NCBI GenBank assembly: GCA_043228905.1
Contig: JBHGNT010000006.1
Coordinates: 19,654,001 to 19,718,000, forward strand
Source of the DNA: Azolla caroliniana
Taxonomy: Eukaryota; Polypodiophyta
Length of the DNA: 64,000 nucleotides
Direction of reading: 5' to 3'
Shown here piece by piece: positions 1-13,432 of the stretch; positions within the stretch are counted from its first letter, which is position 1, and every line of letters starts with the position of its first letter. The position numbers were made by a program, and so were the translations under genes. The notes under the pieces were generated by a model that saw nothing but the letters and a program-made list of their open reading frames with translations, searched no databases and was not told the origin of the DNA.

Positions 1-1797
1 GGAGGTCACGTAGTAGTTGCCGAAGCTAGATGGCTTCACGTGTGGCATTGGTAGCGCCCTGGTACTCAACCTCAATGCTCAACAGAGCCACAATTGGCTG
101 CTTTTTGCTGCTCCTCACAACAGCTGCGCTACCACGAGAAAACATGTAACCGGAGGTGGATCGACGATCCAATGCATCACCAACCCAGTTGGCATCGGTA
201 TATCCGACTAGCTTCCCAGTTATACCGTGTCGGTATAACAGTCCCTGATCCTTCGTGCTGCTAACATACCAGAGTATCTGGTGTGCGCACTGAAGGTGCT
301 CGACGGTTGGCTTCTGCATGAACTGGCTGATCACTCCGATCGGGTAACTAATGTCGGGTCGAGTGATTGTCAGGTATATGAGGCTTCCGACAATTTGTCG
401 GAACCATTTCTCATCGTAGGCCGGTCCGGAGTCTGGACTTATCTTCAAGTTCCGGTCCAGGGGTGTAGAGATCAACCGACATTCTGTCATGCCGAACTTG
501 TACAACATATTCAACACATAATAGCGTTGTGAGAGAAATATGCCATCGGGGGTTCGGATCACCTCGATCCCAAGAAAGTAATAAAGGTCCCCCAGGTCCT
601 TCATTTCAAATGCGTCTGACAGCTGGGACTTCACTCAGCCAATTTCAACGAGTCCGGATCCGGTGATGACCAAATCATCTACATAAAGCAAAATGCAAAC
701 CGGACCATCCAGACCGTTTCGGATGAACAATGAAGAGTCAGACTTTGAGGCTGCAAACCCCATCTTACGCAACTGGTGCATGATCTTCGCATTCCAAGCT
801 ATAGGGGCTTGCTTTAGACTGTAAAGCAACTTCTTGAGCCGGCATACCGCCGATTTGTTCATCTCCGATTGAAAATTGGGGAATTGGATCATATAGACAT
901 GTTTTTCAAGATCACCTTGAAGAAATGCATTCTTCACGTCCATTTGGTGAAGATGCCACCCCCTTGCTGCAGCAATCCCTAGTTCTACATGAACCGTTGT
1001 CATCTTCGCTACCGGAGCGAATGTCGCGTCGTAGTTGATTCCATGAGTCTACGCATATCCCTTCGCCACTAACCGGGCCTTGTACCGGTTAACCGAACCG
1101 TCAACATTGTACTTTACCTTGTACACCCAATTACATCCGATCGGTTTACAGTGTCGAGGAGGGTCAATGAGGTCCCATGTGTCGTTGGCATCAAGTGCTC
1201 GCATTTTTTCCTCCATAGCGGCACGCCAATTTGCATCCTTTGCCGCTTTTGCGTAGCTCTCTGGCTCACGCATTTCCGCCACTTTGGTCATGTACGCATA
1301 GTGATGCACCATGTACTCATTGTACCCATACCGCGTAACGGGGTTCTTTTGGCGGGAAGACCGGCGTAACTTGTCATCACCCAGTTTGGGGCCCTTCTTG
1401 GCCGGTTCAGACTTCGTTCCCAAAGATCCGCCTTCATCCTTTCCGGAGTCAGATCCACTTTGATCCGACTCTTCACTACCAGTGTCGTATTCCAGCATCT
1501 TCTTCTTCCCCTTCTCTTTGCGCGTGAACCATCTCCTCGGTTCCTTGCGCGGAGAGAGCACGACAGAGTTTCCACTACTCGCCGGTTGCTCATCCGACTG
1601 GTCACTTTGACCCAGTCGTTCATTCAGTCTGCTCAACCAAAACGATTCCGGACTCTCTTCTAGACTCTCAAGCTCGTCATCTTCTATCTAGACTGGTTCA
1701 TGCTCACTAGCCTCATCTTCCGAAATCGGGTCTTCGTCGGGAGTTGGAGTCGGTAGGGTGTACCATGATGCCGACTTATCAAACTCGATATCTCGAC
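1..1797 (-). pseudogene. Copia A pol, 3' part (end of integrase, RT, RNase H), interrupted
   Basis: This is the downstream part of a Ty1/copia polyprotein read on the minus strand and continuing past the left edge. Visible in order are the integrase-RT linker (1690-1100, charged, with RRSSRQKNP), the RT start ([20 protein letters not shown]), the RT core with an intact YVDD (LLYVDDLVITG, near 690) and the RNase H region (GYTDANWVGDA, LLSIEVEYQGATNA). It is broken by TAG at 1688-1690, TAG at 1049-1051 and TGA at 635-637. Copia D (40943-46487) is the same family and keeps CAG at the 1049 site. The upstream half lies at 17245-17950, beyond a 15.4 kb insertion. The reading is secure; it cannot make a full product. 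Confidence 0.93.
1790..1797. repeat. 8-bp target-site duplication, left copy (ATCTCGAC)
   Basis: ATCTCGAC ends the copia A sequence here and recurs at 17245-17252, where copia A resumes. Aligning copia A with the uninterrupted copia D shows that the two copia halves join across one copy of this octamer. Confidence 0.92.
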
Positions 1798-1809
1798 CCT
1801 AGGGACTCC

Positions 1810-2781
1810 ACTATACATAAGAAGGTTGTATCACGTGCGTTCATGACATCATTTATAAACCCCTTATACGTATGGTTTTTACTATTTTAGTAACCCTTCT
1901 GTAGAAAAAATATTAATAAAAATACCCCTTATTACCAATATATTTTTTGATAACCACCCATTTTAAATACCCTTACATATAAAATATACATGCACACATA
2001 GGTTGCAATCCTAGAAGGGATCAATGACCATCTTTACAATTGATGACTCGCAAAATTATGAATCGACATTAAACATCATATGCAAATTCCTAGAAATGCT
2101 TCATTAAGTGCCACATAGATTGAAAACACAATGTGTAGTACAAAGTAATGTACACACAATTAGGAAACATTACACAAAAACACTACAGGTATAACATATA
2201 CATGCCACATATAAGTTTTTGTTTTTAGTTTATTGAGACGTATGAAGAACATTGAGCGATAAAAAACAATGTAATTTACAATAAAACAATCTTGAACTTA
2301 ACACATACATCTCAAAGAGCACATATGGAACAATCCAAAATGCATATCAATAATGAAATTACTAACAAATCAACATTATGTTTGGTTTCATGGATATAGA
2401 CTCATATAAAGCCATAATATTATTTTTTCTCAAACACATTGATCAAACAAATGGCAACCTACTTCATATTTCCATTTGAAATGTAAGACATCATCTATTC
2501 ACATACTCTTACCCAAATCAAAATGAAATAAAATAAATCATTTTGTTATTGCAATATCTACTTAAAAAACTTATTACAATAAAGGTTACCCTTATAAAGA
2601 CTGAGTATATAAAAAGAAAACCCTAAGAAGTTCATTTTAGGCTGTAAATTTCATGTCGTTTCCATCTTCAACATTGGACCTATATCATAAAATGTAACAA
2701 CAAAAGCAAGAAATCTTAATATACATGGAAGTAAAGAAATCAGAAAATATATTTGGAATACCGTAGGTTTATATTTGGTTT
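1810..2781. other. AT-rich subterminal region of the DNA transposon, no gene seen
   Basis: About 970 bp of AT-rich DNA lies between the left terminal repeat and the stop codon of the transposase-like gene. It is the 3' side of that gene (minus strand). No ORF of note and no clear tandem repeat were seen. Confidence 0.6.
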
Positions 2782-5045
2782 CTACTCTTTTCTCCTTTTC
2801 CTGTTAAAATAAAAAGCATAAATATTAAGTTACTTTAATATATATTATATATGTACATGTATGCAAGTATATAATTCAAAACAGCTTATATATACATACC
2901 TGGATTTCATTTCCAAAAGAAAATCGTTGAAAACTTTACAATCGCTTTCATCTAATAGATAGTTATCACATTTTGCATTATATGTGAGGTTCGTTAATCC
3001 AATAATTGACTCAAAGTCAACCATTTTAATATCTGTCAAATCATATGCAAATAATCTACTCCCCTTAATCCTCCTATACCAACCAAGTTGTAATTGAACA
3101 TCTTCAAGCCTATCCATCAAGTCAATTCCTCTCTTATACTCCACAAATTTATTTCCAATCTTTCTTCGCATCCTTTGTACTCGTCCTAAGTACCAAACAA
3201 CATTTTTATTTGATATTCCTTTTCTTTTCAGTCTTGTTGAATTAACATCTTCTTTAGTAAAGAATACAACACAATCTGAACCAATCCCAATTAGGTTCCC
3301 ATTTCCATTTAGGAAATCATTTGCATTCTCACATGAGTAGAAGACGCCTTCTCTTACACATGTGAGTCTATCCTTTGACAATGTTGGATTACCATTTAGA
3401 TGACACACAAGTGTCGATTTAAATATAATCTTATCATCCACTTGAACAAATGAAGAGACTTTAGAGTTCACATTGTTGTCATCCAATATAGCATCCAATT
3501 CACGGCGAATTTCACTTATTACAATCTCATCATCATTCTCCACACATTCATGCATTGTGAAGTTTTTATTGTGTTAAGCACATTCTTCATCATCTTTCTC
3601 TCCATATATATAACTCAAGGATTGTTTTGTCTCAATCCCGGGATAATTCCACCATTGCCCATTGTGTTTAGGCTTCATATTTAACGACTCACATAAAATT
3701 TGGGCTTCTTTTAAACCTTCTTTAAGTGCAAAAACAAGTTGATCATCATTTGAGATATCAATGTAGTTTTTTAAGTTTGCAAGAGGCTTGTCATGCATGA
3801 ATTGAGTTTAGACCATATTGATTCTTGCTTCATATGAGCTCTTGGAAAAACCAATCCATTATCAATGCACTCAAATTTGGCAAGCTTGTTTACATTTCCA
3901 CTACAATGCAAAACATCTGGTATATCAAACGCACGCTCCATACCAATCATTCCCCCTATTTTACTAAAAAATATCTCAGCTCCATCAGACCCTGTGAGAT
4001 GCAATGGACATTCTAGTTATGGATAAAAGTCACGAAACATTTTTATAAGTAAAACTACAAAGTGACAAGATATTTGTACATCCAAAAATGTTTCTCGACT
4101 AATGAAATTACTTTTTAAGTTATAAATTGGATTATCTAGACTCCATAATCTCCATATTTGAAAGAAGAATGCAACTTTAGATGCAAGTACCACACGCTTG
4201 AATAAGCTCTCATGAGGGGATAGAAAAATATCAATATAGTCACCTAATATATGCAAGTATACATGTGTTCCCAAAGCGCCTCTTTCTCTTACTTTGACAC
4301 CTTCTCCACCTTGGTATAACATCTTTAAACAATTAGTAACATTTCTACTTGCAATTCTTTGAGCTCCAGCCCAATTTTGTCTATCTTCTCTCGTAATATC
4401 ACATTCCCTTAAGCCATGTGCATCAATAGAGAAGTTATTATATACCAAAGACACATGATTCAATGTGATCCATACATCCCCAATTACTAATTGTCTTGAG
4501 GGATTATCTAGTGCATTCACAAGTTTCTTTCCATTATGGATGAAATCTTGATCATGAAGACAACTTACCATATTATTATGCATTTGACCTGTGAAGATCC
4601 AACCATCCCAAGGCAATTTATATCTTAAGCATATGCTTGGGGTTAAGTAATCTTGAAGCATAATCTTTCTTCTCCTACTATCTCCATCAGATGCATGTCC
4701 AACAATTGGCCCAATACTTGTGGAGAGGTGTTTTTCCCATAAAGTTTCCACTTCATTCCATTGGCATTTTACAAAATCTGTATTAAAGCAATTACATGTA
4801 CATTGTACAACCGATACTAATCGTGGAAGTTTAGGGTGAAGAGGATTCGCAATTAACACCCTAGCATAGTGTCCAACCACATAATCTTTAAAGGAGCTAA
4901 CAATGGTTTCATAACCAGCATTAGAGTCACCCACCTTTATCATACATGATGAGACACATTGATGATTGGATGACTTCAGCCCACAAAAACCCAAAAGTAA
5001 ATCATTTGAGCTATCCCACTTAACATTCCGCTTAATCACAGTCCC
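2782..5045 (-). pseudogene. Transposase-like gene of the 15.4 kb element, decayed
   Basis: The minus-strand frame runs from about 5045 to 2900, then across a clear intron (donor AG|GTATGT with its G at 2899, acceptor AACAG ending at 2801) into a last exon that ends in basic residues KSRKRRKE and a TAG at 2782-2784. Recognisable blocks are VGHASDGDSRRRKIMLQDYL (about 4650), WAGAQRIASRNVTNCLKML (about 4330), a DYIDIFLSPHE...WRLWSLDNP block and SCHFVVLLIKMFRDF (about 4050). I recall similar blocks from large uncharacterised, apparently transposon-encoded proteins of plants and invertebrates but cannot name the family. Breaks are TAA at 4017-4019, a frameshift near 3790 and TAA at 3574-3576. The 5' exons should lie upstream but are lost in microsatellite or not recognisable. 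Confidence 0.72.
2801..2899 (-). other. Probable spliceosomal intron in the transposase-like gene
   Basis: On the minus strand the donor reads CCAG|GTATGT and the acceptor TTTTAACAG|GAAAAGG. Removing the 99 nt joins AG and G as an Arg codon and leads directly into KRRKE and a stop, an NLS-like C-terminus. This is a better gene end than read-through into the AT-rich DNA. Confidence 0.65.
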
Positions 5046-5333
5046 ATCCTCAACAATATGTTTGTGTGTGTGTATGTATGTTCCATACAACATATATATG
5101 TGTCCATATGTGTATGTATATTCTACACGTGTGCGTATGTGTGTGTGTTTATGTATGTATGTGTGCACATATTGTATTGTATGTATGTGTTATATGTGTA
5201 AATGTGTATGTATGTAAGTGTATATATGTGTATATAGGTATGTGTGTATGTATGTTCCATACAACATATATGTGTGTGTGTATGTATGTTCCATACAACA
5301 TATATATGTGTCCATATGTGTATGTATATTCTA

Positions 5334-5398
<65 letters not shown>

Positions 5399-7113
5399 AT
5401 GTATGTATGTGTTATATGTGTAAATGTGTATGTATGTAAGTGTATATAGGTATGTGTGTATGTATGTTCCATACAACATATATGTGTGTACATGTGTGTA
5501 TGTATATTCTACACATGTGTGTGTGTGCGTGTTTATGTATGTATTGTTTGTATTCCATGTGTATGTATGTATGAGTGTACATATTGTATTGTATGTATGT
5601 GTTATATCTGTAAATGTGTATGTATGTGTATATAGGTATGTGTGTATATATGTACATATTGTATTGTAATGTATTAATTTCGTTTATTGTATGTATGGCC
5701 CGTGTGTGTGTGTGTGTCTAAGAATTTATGTGTTGGTTTATGTATGTATGTATGTGTGCATTATATGTGTATATAGGTATTGTATGGATTGTATGCATGT
5801 TGTATAGGTATGTGTGTATTATGTACATATTGTATTGCATTTTATTTAATTGCATTTATTATATGTATTTCATGTGTGTGTTGTGTATTATGTTTGTGTG
5901 TGTGTATGTATGTTCCATACAACATATATATGTGTCCATATGTGTATGCGTATTCTTCACGTGTGTGTGTGTGTGTTTATGTATGTATGTGTTATATGTG
6001 TAAATGTGTATGTATGTAAGTGTATATAGGTATGTGTGTATGTATGTTCCATACAACATATATGTGTGTACATGTGTGTATGTATATGTATTCTACACAT
6101 GTGTGTGTGTGTGTGTTTATGTATGTATTGTTTGTATTCCATGTGTATGTATGTATGTGTTATATGTGTAAATGTGTATGTATGTGTATATAGGTATGTG
6201 TGTATATATGTACATATTGTATTGTAATGTATTAATTTCGTTTATTGTATGCATGGCCCGTGTGTGTGTGTGTGTGTGTGTGTTTATGTATGTATGTATG
6301 TATGTATGTATGTATGTATGTATGTACATGTGTGTGTGTGGCTAAGAATTTATGTGTTGGTTTATGTTTGTACTTATGTGTACCTGTAAAATATTTGTAG
6401 AGTAGTTGTGGCAGCCCCAACAGAGAATAATGGTGAGCAAAAGCGGCACGACAAGGCGAGCGGTGGCGGCAAAACGAGAACAGAGGCGGCGGCAAAACGA
6501 GGACAAAAAGAAGGGGAGAAGAAGTAATCGCAGAAATGAGCAGAGAAGAGGAGGGAGCAAAGGAGGAGGCAGCAAATATCTAAATAAAAAAACATGAATG
6601 TTTGAATGTATGTTTAGTATGAATGTATGTTATGTATGTATGTGCACATAATGTATGCATGAATGAATGAATGAATATATATATATATGTAATGTATGCA
6701 TAAAATATGTATGCTTCAATGAATAAACATGAATGAATGAATATATGAATGTACATATGTAATATGTAATGTATGTATATTTGTATGTGTGTGGGTGGGT
6801 GTGGATATTTGTTTGTAATATGTATGTATGTGTATGTACATGTAGCAATGTATAAAAGATTGTATGTATGTGTATGCATATATGCATATGCAAATGTACA
6901 TGATTCAATGTGTATGGATGTGTGATTGTAATATGTGCATAATATCTATGTATATATATGTGTATGTATATGTAGCAATGTATAAATGAATATGTGTATG
7001 TCCATGTACGAATGTACATATGTGTATGCATATATCCATATGTAATGTGTGTGTATGTATAGAAGACTATATGTAGGTGTATATATATATATACGTATGT
7101 GTGTATATATCTA

Positions 7114-7146
<33 letters not shown>

Positions 7147-8913
7147 TGTATGTATGTATGTATGTATGTATGTATGTATGTGTATGTACATGTAGCAATG
7201 TATAAAAGACTATATGTATGTCCATGTATGAATGTATATATGTGTATGCATATATGCATATGTCATGTATGTATGTGTATGCATATATGCATATGCAAAT
7301 GTACAGGATTCAATGTGTATTGATGTGTGATTGTAATATATGCACAATATCTATGTAGATATCTGATGTATATATGTGTATGTATGTGTAGCAATGTATA
7401 AATGAAGATATGTATGTCCATATACGAATGTACATATGTGTATGCATATATCCATATCTAATGTATGTATGTATGTGTATGCATATATCCATATGACAAT
7501 GTACATGATTCAATGTGTATGGATGTGTGATTGTAATATTTATGTATATATCTAATTTATGTATATGTAGACAGTAGCAATATATAAATGAATATAGGTA
7601 TGTCCATGTATGAATGTACATACGTGTATGCATATATATGACAATGTACATGATTCAATGTATATGAATGTGATTGTAATATATGCATATGCAATGTATG
7701 TATGTAGACACATGAATGTACATGTATGCATGTACATATGTATATATATGTAATATGCAATGCATGTATGTTTGTATGTGTAATAGTGTACTATGCATAC
7801 ATGAGTGTGTTCATAATATTTATGTATGTGTAAGCATACATGTATGTATTGTAGTTGGTGATGAAATGTATGTATGTATGTGTATGTAACATATTTATGT
7901 GTATGCATGCATGTAATGTATGTATATATGTGTATGGATGTATGTTTGTAAAACTTTTAACATTGTAGGCATATGTACATATATATATGGTGATATGTGG
8001 AATATGTATGTACATATGTAATGTATGTATGTGTATGCATATATGTATATGTCAATATACATGATTTAATGAGTATGAATATGTTTGTAATATGTGCATA
8101 TATATCTAATGTATGTATGTATGTGTGTGTATGTGGTCATATATATGTAAATGTATGAATGTATGTACGTGTATATATGTAATGTATTTATGTATCTATA
8201 TTTTTGGGATATTTTCATGTTTAGTACATATGTATATGGCTCGTATATGGATGTATGTTTGTAATATGTACGTAATATGCATGTATATATCCAATGTATG
8301 TGTAAGTATACATATATCTAATGTTTGTTTGTTTGTGTGTGTGTGTGTGTAAGTATTGTGGTTTGTATGGTCTAGTATGATCTATACATATGGTGATATG
8401 TAGAATATGTATGTACATATGTAATATATCTATGTATGTATATATGTAATTTATGCATGTGTAAATTTGTATATTGTGTAATAGGTATGGATTATGTGCT
8501 ATGTAATATCTAATTTATTTATGTGTAAGTATACATATAGATATCTAATGTGTGTGTAAGTATACATATATATAATGTGTGTGTGTGTAGTATGTATATA
8601 TATAAGTATTGTGGTTTGTATGGTCCAGTATAATCTATACATATATATATATGGTGATATGTGGAATATGTATGTACATATGTAATATGTATATCTATCT
8701 ATGTATCTATATATGTATATATGTAATTTATGTATGTCTAAATTTGAATATTGTGTAATATATGCTATGTAATATCTAATTTATTTATGTGTGTGCACGT
8801 GTATATATATGTAATATATGTAACTTGTTTGTAAGTATGAAGATTTGTATATATATAGTATGTAATCTTAGCCTTTAGGTGTTAATATGTATGTGTATGT
8901 GTATACATACATA
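5046..8913. repeat. 3.9 kb TATG/TG microsatellite field with higher-order units
   Basis: Nearly all of it is built from TATG, TGTA and TG units: pure (TG)n at about 5337-5396, and (TATG)n at about 6290-6324 and 7115-7181. Between 5080 and 6240 there is a longer unit that repeats several times and contains GTTCCATACAACATATA, TTCTACACgTGTG and a TATATAGGTATGTG tail. Between 6850 and 8100 another set recurs (GCATATATGCATATG, ACATGATTCAATGTGTATGG). Long ORFs here in all frames are artefacts of the repeat. A 190-bp purine-rich island without microsatellite lies at 6405-6595. The field lies upstream of the transposase exons and may be an expanded intron. Confidence 0.9.
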
Positions 8914-8927
8914 TATATAATATGTAA
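8914..8927. repeat. LINE target-site duplication, 3' copy
   Basis: TATATAATATGTAA directly follows (on the minus strand) the A-rich tail of the LINE and is repeated exactly at 15361-15374, at the LINE 5' end. Confidence 0.85.
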
Positions 8928-9118
8928 ATTTTTATTTTTTTTTCCAAAGTAAAGCTACTTTCTCATTAGTTAGGAAGGATTATTACATAGAGTCTATAAG
9001 GAGATTTATACACACATCGGGGAGACTTCCTCCGATCAAGCCAAAGAAGATGAGCCACTTACATTGCCTTGCGGCCTAACTTAATGTAAGAAGCTACCTA
9101 TGTCCAAGGCGATGCCCT

Positions 9119-12100
9119 TCAATGTTGCCTAGTATGAGTTGGCTCTTGGGGCCTACACCGAAGAGAGGGTGGCAGGTGAGTAGGAAACAACCAATGTGGG
9201 GGCTGGTAGTTCCACCTCGGGCCACTCCCGCCTTGCATCACCATAGGTGTGTTCCGCCATTTCTGCCAAAAGCGCAAACGGGCAGTGGTCACGTCGTTGG
9301 AGTGACTGCAAACCTCTTCCAGTTGCCCTCGTAGGCAGCTGATAAGCGCGAACCATATGTCCATGATCACTTCCTCCGGGGGCCGTACCGTACCTTGGAA
9401 GACCTTGAGGCAACACGCTTTCCATATATACCACAAGGTGAAACCTGCGATCAACATCCAGATTTCCGGAAACCTAGGGGATGCAGGCTGCAAGCCTCTT
9501 TCAAAACGGATCTTGACGATTTTGCCTCTCGTGCATACATAGCACCAACTATCTGCATTGACGGCGTCCGTCCACCCTTCGACCGAGTGATCAATCCATG
9601 CCGCAACGCTCCACGAGGCTGTTCCTTCAACTTCACATGCCACAAGGAGGCGAGTCACTCTATCCCATACCTTTTGAGCTTGAGGGCAATCCCACAAACA
9701 ATGTCTTAGAGACTCAATAGGTAGAGAGCACAGTGGGCAGCCTAACGGGCCGCCACGTTTATCTAACCATTCGCCAACGGTCACCACATTATGACCGATC
9801 TGCCACCAAAAGAGCTTAATCTTTTCAGGCATGTGGAGACGCCAAAGACCCTTCCAAAAGGCAATGAGCGCCTCATCGGGGATGCCCAATGTTCGCCAGC
9901 CGTTGTGAAGGGGGCCGCCTGGCTACAGCTGCAAAGTCCGACCCAATTTAGTGGTGTAATCGAAGAAGTGGTGGAGTCTATCGTCATGTTTCCATCTGAA
10001 ATCCCCGGGGTCCCAATCCAGATCGACAAGGGGGCGACAACCGTATACCCTTAACCTCCAATGGGGTTCCACCTTAGCAACATCCGGGTCTGTCTTCCAG
10101 ATGTTATCAATCTGTGCCACCACTCGGATTGGGTGCCAAGAGCCTCTGCTCTGGCTGTCCCCAAAAACTGTATCACTCCCCGATCCGCTCATGCCCTTTA
10201 GCGACTTGACCATTCCAGCCTCGTCAAAGAGACCGAACCATGCATGTTCTCTCGCCTCCCCCATCGGAACCCTGTCAACTGCCTCAGCTATCAGTCTCCG
10301 CATTTTCGTAGCTCCCTTGAGGGGAGGGAAAAGGTCCTCTTGGGCTCTTCCTGAATCAGCCATACGTCTCCAATCGTCTATAGATAGGAGGCCTGTTTGT
10401 GCCAACTTTCCCCATGCTAGGCCCTTAAGTTGCCCTAGCATCGCGTTGTCATTCGTTCGCACATGAGGATTCCAGAATAGTGGCTGTCTAGTCCATTCGG
10501 TCAATGTCTCCGGGGTGTGCTTGACCAAATGCTGTCGTATATGGCACCATGCCCGCAAGATGGAGTTCGTGATCCTGTCCTCCGGATGGCAAGCCAGCCT
10601 AGGTGGGACTCCGCTCGTGCAGCACCAATTCAAGGAGTCGGGCCAAGGCCTACCATACTTGGGAGTCCCTACTTGCAGCCTGTTGCGAAGAAGTACCTTC
10701 CAGCACCCCTCACCTGGCAGGAGGCAGCGAACCACCATTTTAGCCAGCAATGCACGACTCCGCATTAAGGGGTCTATGAGGCCAAGCCCCCCTTTGGCCC
10801 GCGGTTGCATTAACCAACACCATGAGACTCTGGCGGCAGCCCTTGGGTTGTCCTTACCTGACCATATAAAACCCCTAATGGCAGCCTTAATCGCGTGCAA
10901 ACCTGTAGGGTCCATAATCCAGCATGAGACTGAGTGCCACATGGTAGCGAGCAGCACTTGGTTTGCCACAAGGACCCTACCAGTGAAGGACAATTTAGAT
11001 CTACTCCACTGGTTCAACTTCTTACTTATTTTGGCTTGTACGTGGGCCAATTGCGCTCCCTTGGGGATTGACCTCCCCATCGTAAATCCAAGGTACTTGA
11101 AAGTCGTCCCACTAGGGACCCACGTAAAATCGGCATGGGGTTGCCATCTTGGTGTCCCCTGTTCGCTGAACCATAGACCTTGGGTTTTATTCCAATTGAT
11201 CTTGGCACCAGCCGCCTGACAAAAGTCCTCGACAAGATGTTCAGCCCGCTGTAAATTCTCCTCATCACCTTGCAAGAAAAGAACCGTATCGTCGGCATAT
11301 TCAGATAACAACAAATCTTCAGTCGCATTGGGGATGGGCAATCCCCACAACCCGCTAGTTGGTGCTTGTAAGTAGGCGGAGAAAGCCTCGGTTACAAAGA
11401 GATAGAGATATGGGGCTAGGGGACAACCTTGCCTCACTGAGCGTTGTAGTTGGAAGGCGGGTCCCCTAGATCCAGCCATCAGCACGCTACTCGTAGCTGT
11501 CCGATAGAGTGCAGAAGTGCAATTCCTCCATTTTTGAGGTAGGCCCAAAGCTCTCATCACATTTTCCAAAAAGGGCCATAACACCCTATCGTAGGCCTTC
11601 TCGAAGTCTAGCATCAGAATAGCCGAGCTCGATACGGAGCGACCGGCCAATGCCATAGCTTCCCAAAGAAGCAACACATTATCAAAGATACACCTGTTCT
11701 TGACAAACCCAGTTTGATTGTCGTGTATGATGTCCGGTAAGAAGCTTGCTAATCGCTGAGCTAGGACTTTAGCGAGTATCTTGTATGCCGTGTTAAGGAT
11801 CGTGATTGGACGCCATTGGCGCAACTCTAGGCTTCGCTCTTGGGATTTGGGGATGAGATATATCATCCCCTCAGCCAGACCAATCGACATCTTTCCTGAG
11901 GACCAAATCTCTTGGAACCCGGCTTCCAAGGACGGGATAACACATTCCCAATGAATCTCGAAGAAATCTCGTGAGAGACCATCGGGGCCGGGGCATGCAC
12001 CCCTTCGCAATCCCCTAAGTGCCTCCGAGAGCTCTAAACGAGAGATGGGACTATCGAGCACAACTTCCATCTCTTGGGTTACCTTGGGGTGAATGCAAGA

Positions 12101-13432
12101 CATCACTCGATCAGCCAGCTCCGAGTTTTGCCGCACATGCATAGGTGCAAGGAGGTCACGATAGTATTGTGTTGCCATTTCCAGAACCTCAGTCTTGTCC
12201 TCCGTTATTGAGCCGTCTGGTTTGCGCAGCCCGTGTATACGTCCACCGCCACCCTTGGGTGCCTTGTAGTGAAAGAAATGTCGGTTGACCTTGTCGTCTT
12301 TTCTAGCCCACCATGCTGCGTTTCTTCGAAACAACATTCGGTTCTTCTCCAAAGTCCTTTCCTGTACCTTCATCTTTGCTTCCTCTAGCTTAGTTCTAGA
12401 CCATTTGCAACCAGGGTCTACCTGTAACAGCCGTTGCGCTGCCGCAACGGCCTTCCTTAATTTTGTTTCAATGGCTCTAACCTGTTGGAGGGCGCGCTTG
12501 GTCTCTTGTTGTAAAAAGGAGGAGGAGAGGGCCAATTTTTTCTGCAGATCTTCGCTGGCTGATTCACTGCCCATGGTGTCCTGCCATATACTCTGTAAAC
12601 TGGCCTTCACCTCTTCACTCTTCATGATCTTTATGGGGATCTTTACATTGAGACTGCCCTTGCTATCGTTGGGTGGGTTAAGGTCTAGTCTCACCGGCTG
12701 ATGATCTGAAAAGGTAAGACCTGCCAAGATAGCAAAGGAGCCCCCGAGCTCTTCGAGGGATGAGCTGATGTATATGCGGTCTAGCCGTGCAAGACTACCG
12801 CCCCTAGCATTCCCGGGGGCTCTAGAAAAGTGCAACGAATGTGAGCTTCGCCTAAGGGAAGAGCCCCATGTATCCTTCACCCCGATTTTGCCAATTAGGA
12901 AAGCCCATGAATCCAGCTCCGCACCATAAATAGGCCTCTGGGTCCCTCCTTTCCTATCTCCCAGGTGTTCAGTCATGTTGAAATCACCTGCCATTACCCA
13001 AGCCTCGACATTAGGTAATGTTGTCGCTAGCATCCTCCAAAAGATTGCTCTCTCGGGGGCTGAGTTAGGGGCATAAATGTTTAGCACCCCAATCTGTAGG
13101 CGATTCTATTTCAGAAGCACGTATAAGGCCCGACCCTCCACCAGCGTGCCAGATGATGTTACTTCGTATCGGGCCTTATCGCTGATCGAGATGCAGACCC
13201 CTCCTCTTCGGTGGAGGTCACCCTGCGCAGCCAACCACCATGTGGTCCACCCACCCAACAAGGGGTTTACTAAGCTCTGAGTTCGCTCTTGCGAGAGGTG
13301 GTGTTCCTGCAAAAGCAATATGTCAATATGGCCCCCTATATTAAGGGGATTCAGCTCCTCCTGAAGTTTTCTACACTCTTGGTGTTGTCGGCCTCCACCA
13401 AGGCCCTGTACATTCCACGTTAGGATCCTCAT
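9119..13432 (-). pseudogene. LINE ORF2: endonuclease - reverse transcriptase - zf-RVT, two amber stops
   Basis: One frame of about 1,437 codons. The AP-endonuclease-like domain is N-terminal (ILTWNVQGLGGG, LLLQEHHLSQ, AGDFNMTEHLGDRKGG, SDHQPVRLDL). The RT domain is central (LRQWRPITILNTAYKILAKVLAQRL, SAILMLDFEKAYDRV, RQGCPLAPYLYLF, SEYADDTVLFLQGD, with intact YADD). The zf-RVT-type tail is at the end (CPLCSLPIESLRHCLWDCPQ). TAG stops interrupt it at 13106-13108 (inside the endonuclease) and 9923-9925 (before the C-terminal Cys-rich region); the frame is otherwise unbroken. The start ATG overlaps the ORF1 stop as ATGA. ORF2 would nick the target and prime reverse transcription from the nick. 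As it stands it is not translatable as one protein. Confidence 0.94.

Noticed and set aside
5066-8418. Many long ORFs in all frames (Tyr/His/Thr- or Cys/Val-rich)
   Set aside because: They are translations of TATG/TG microsatellite; both strands are open for the same reason and no domain or start context is present.
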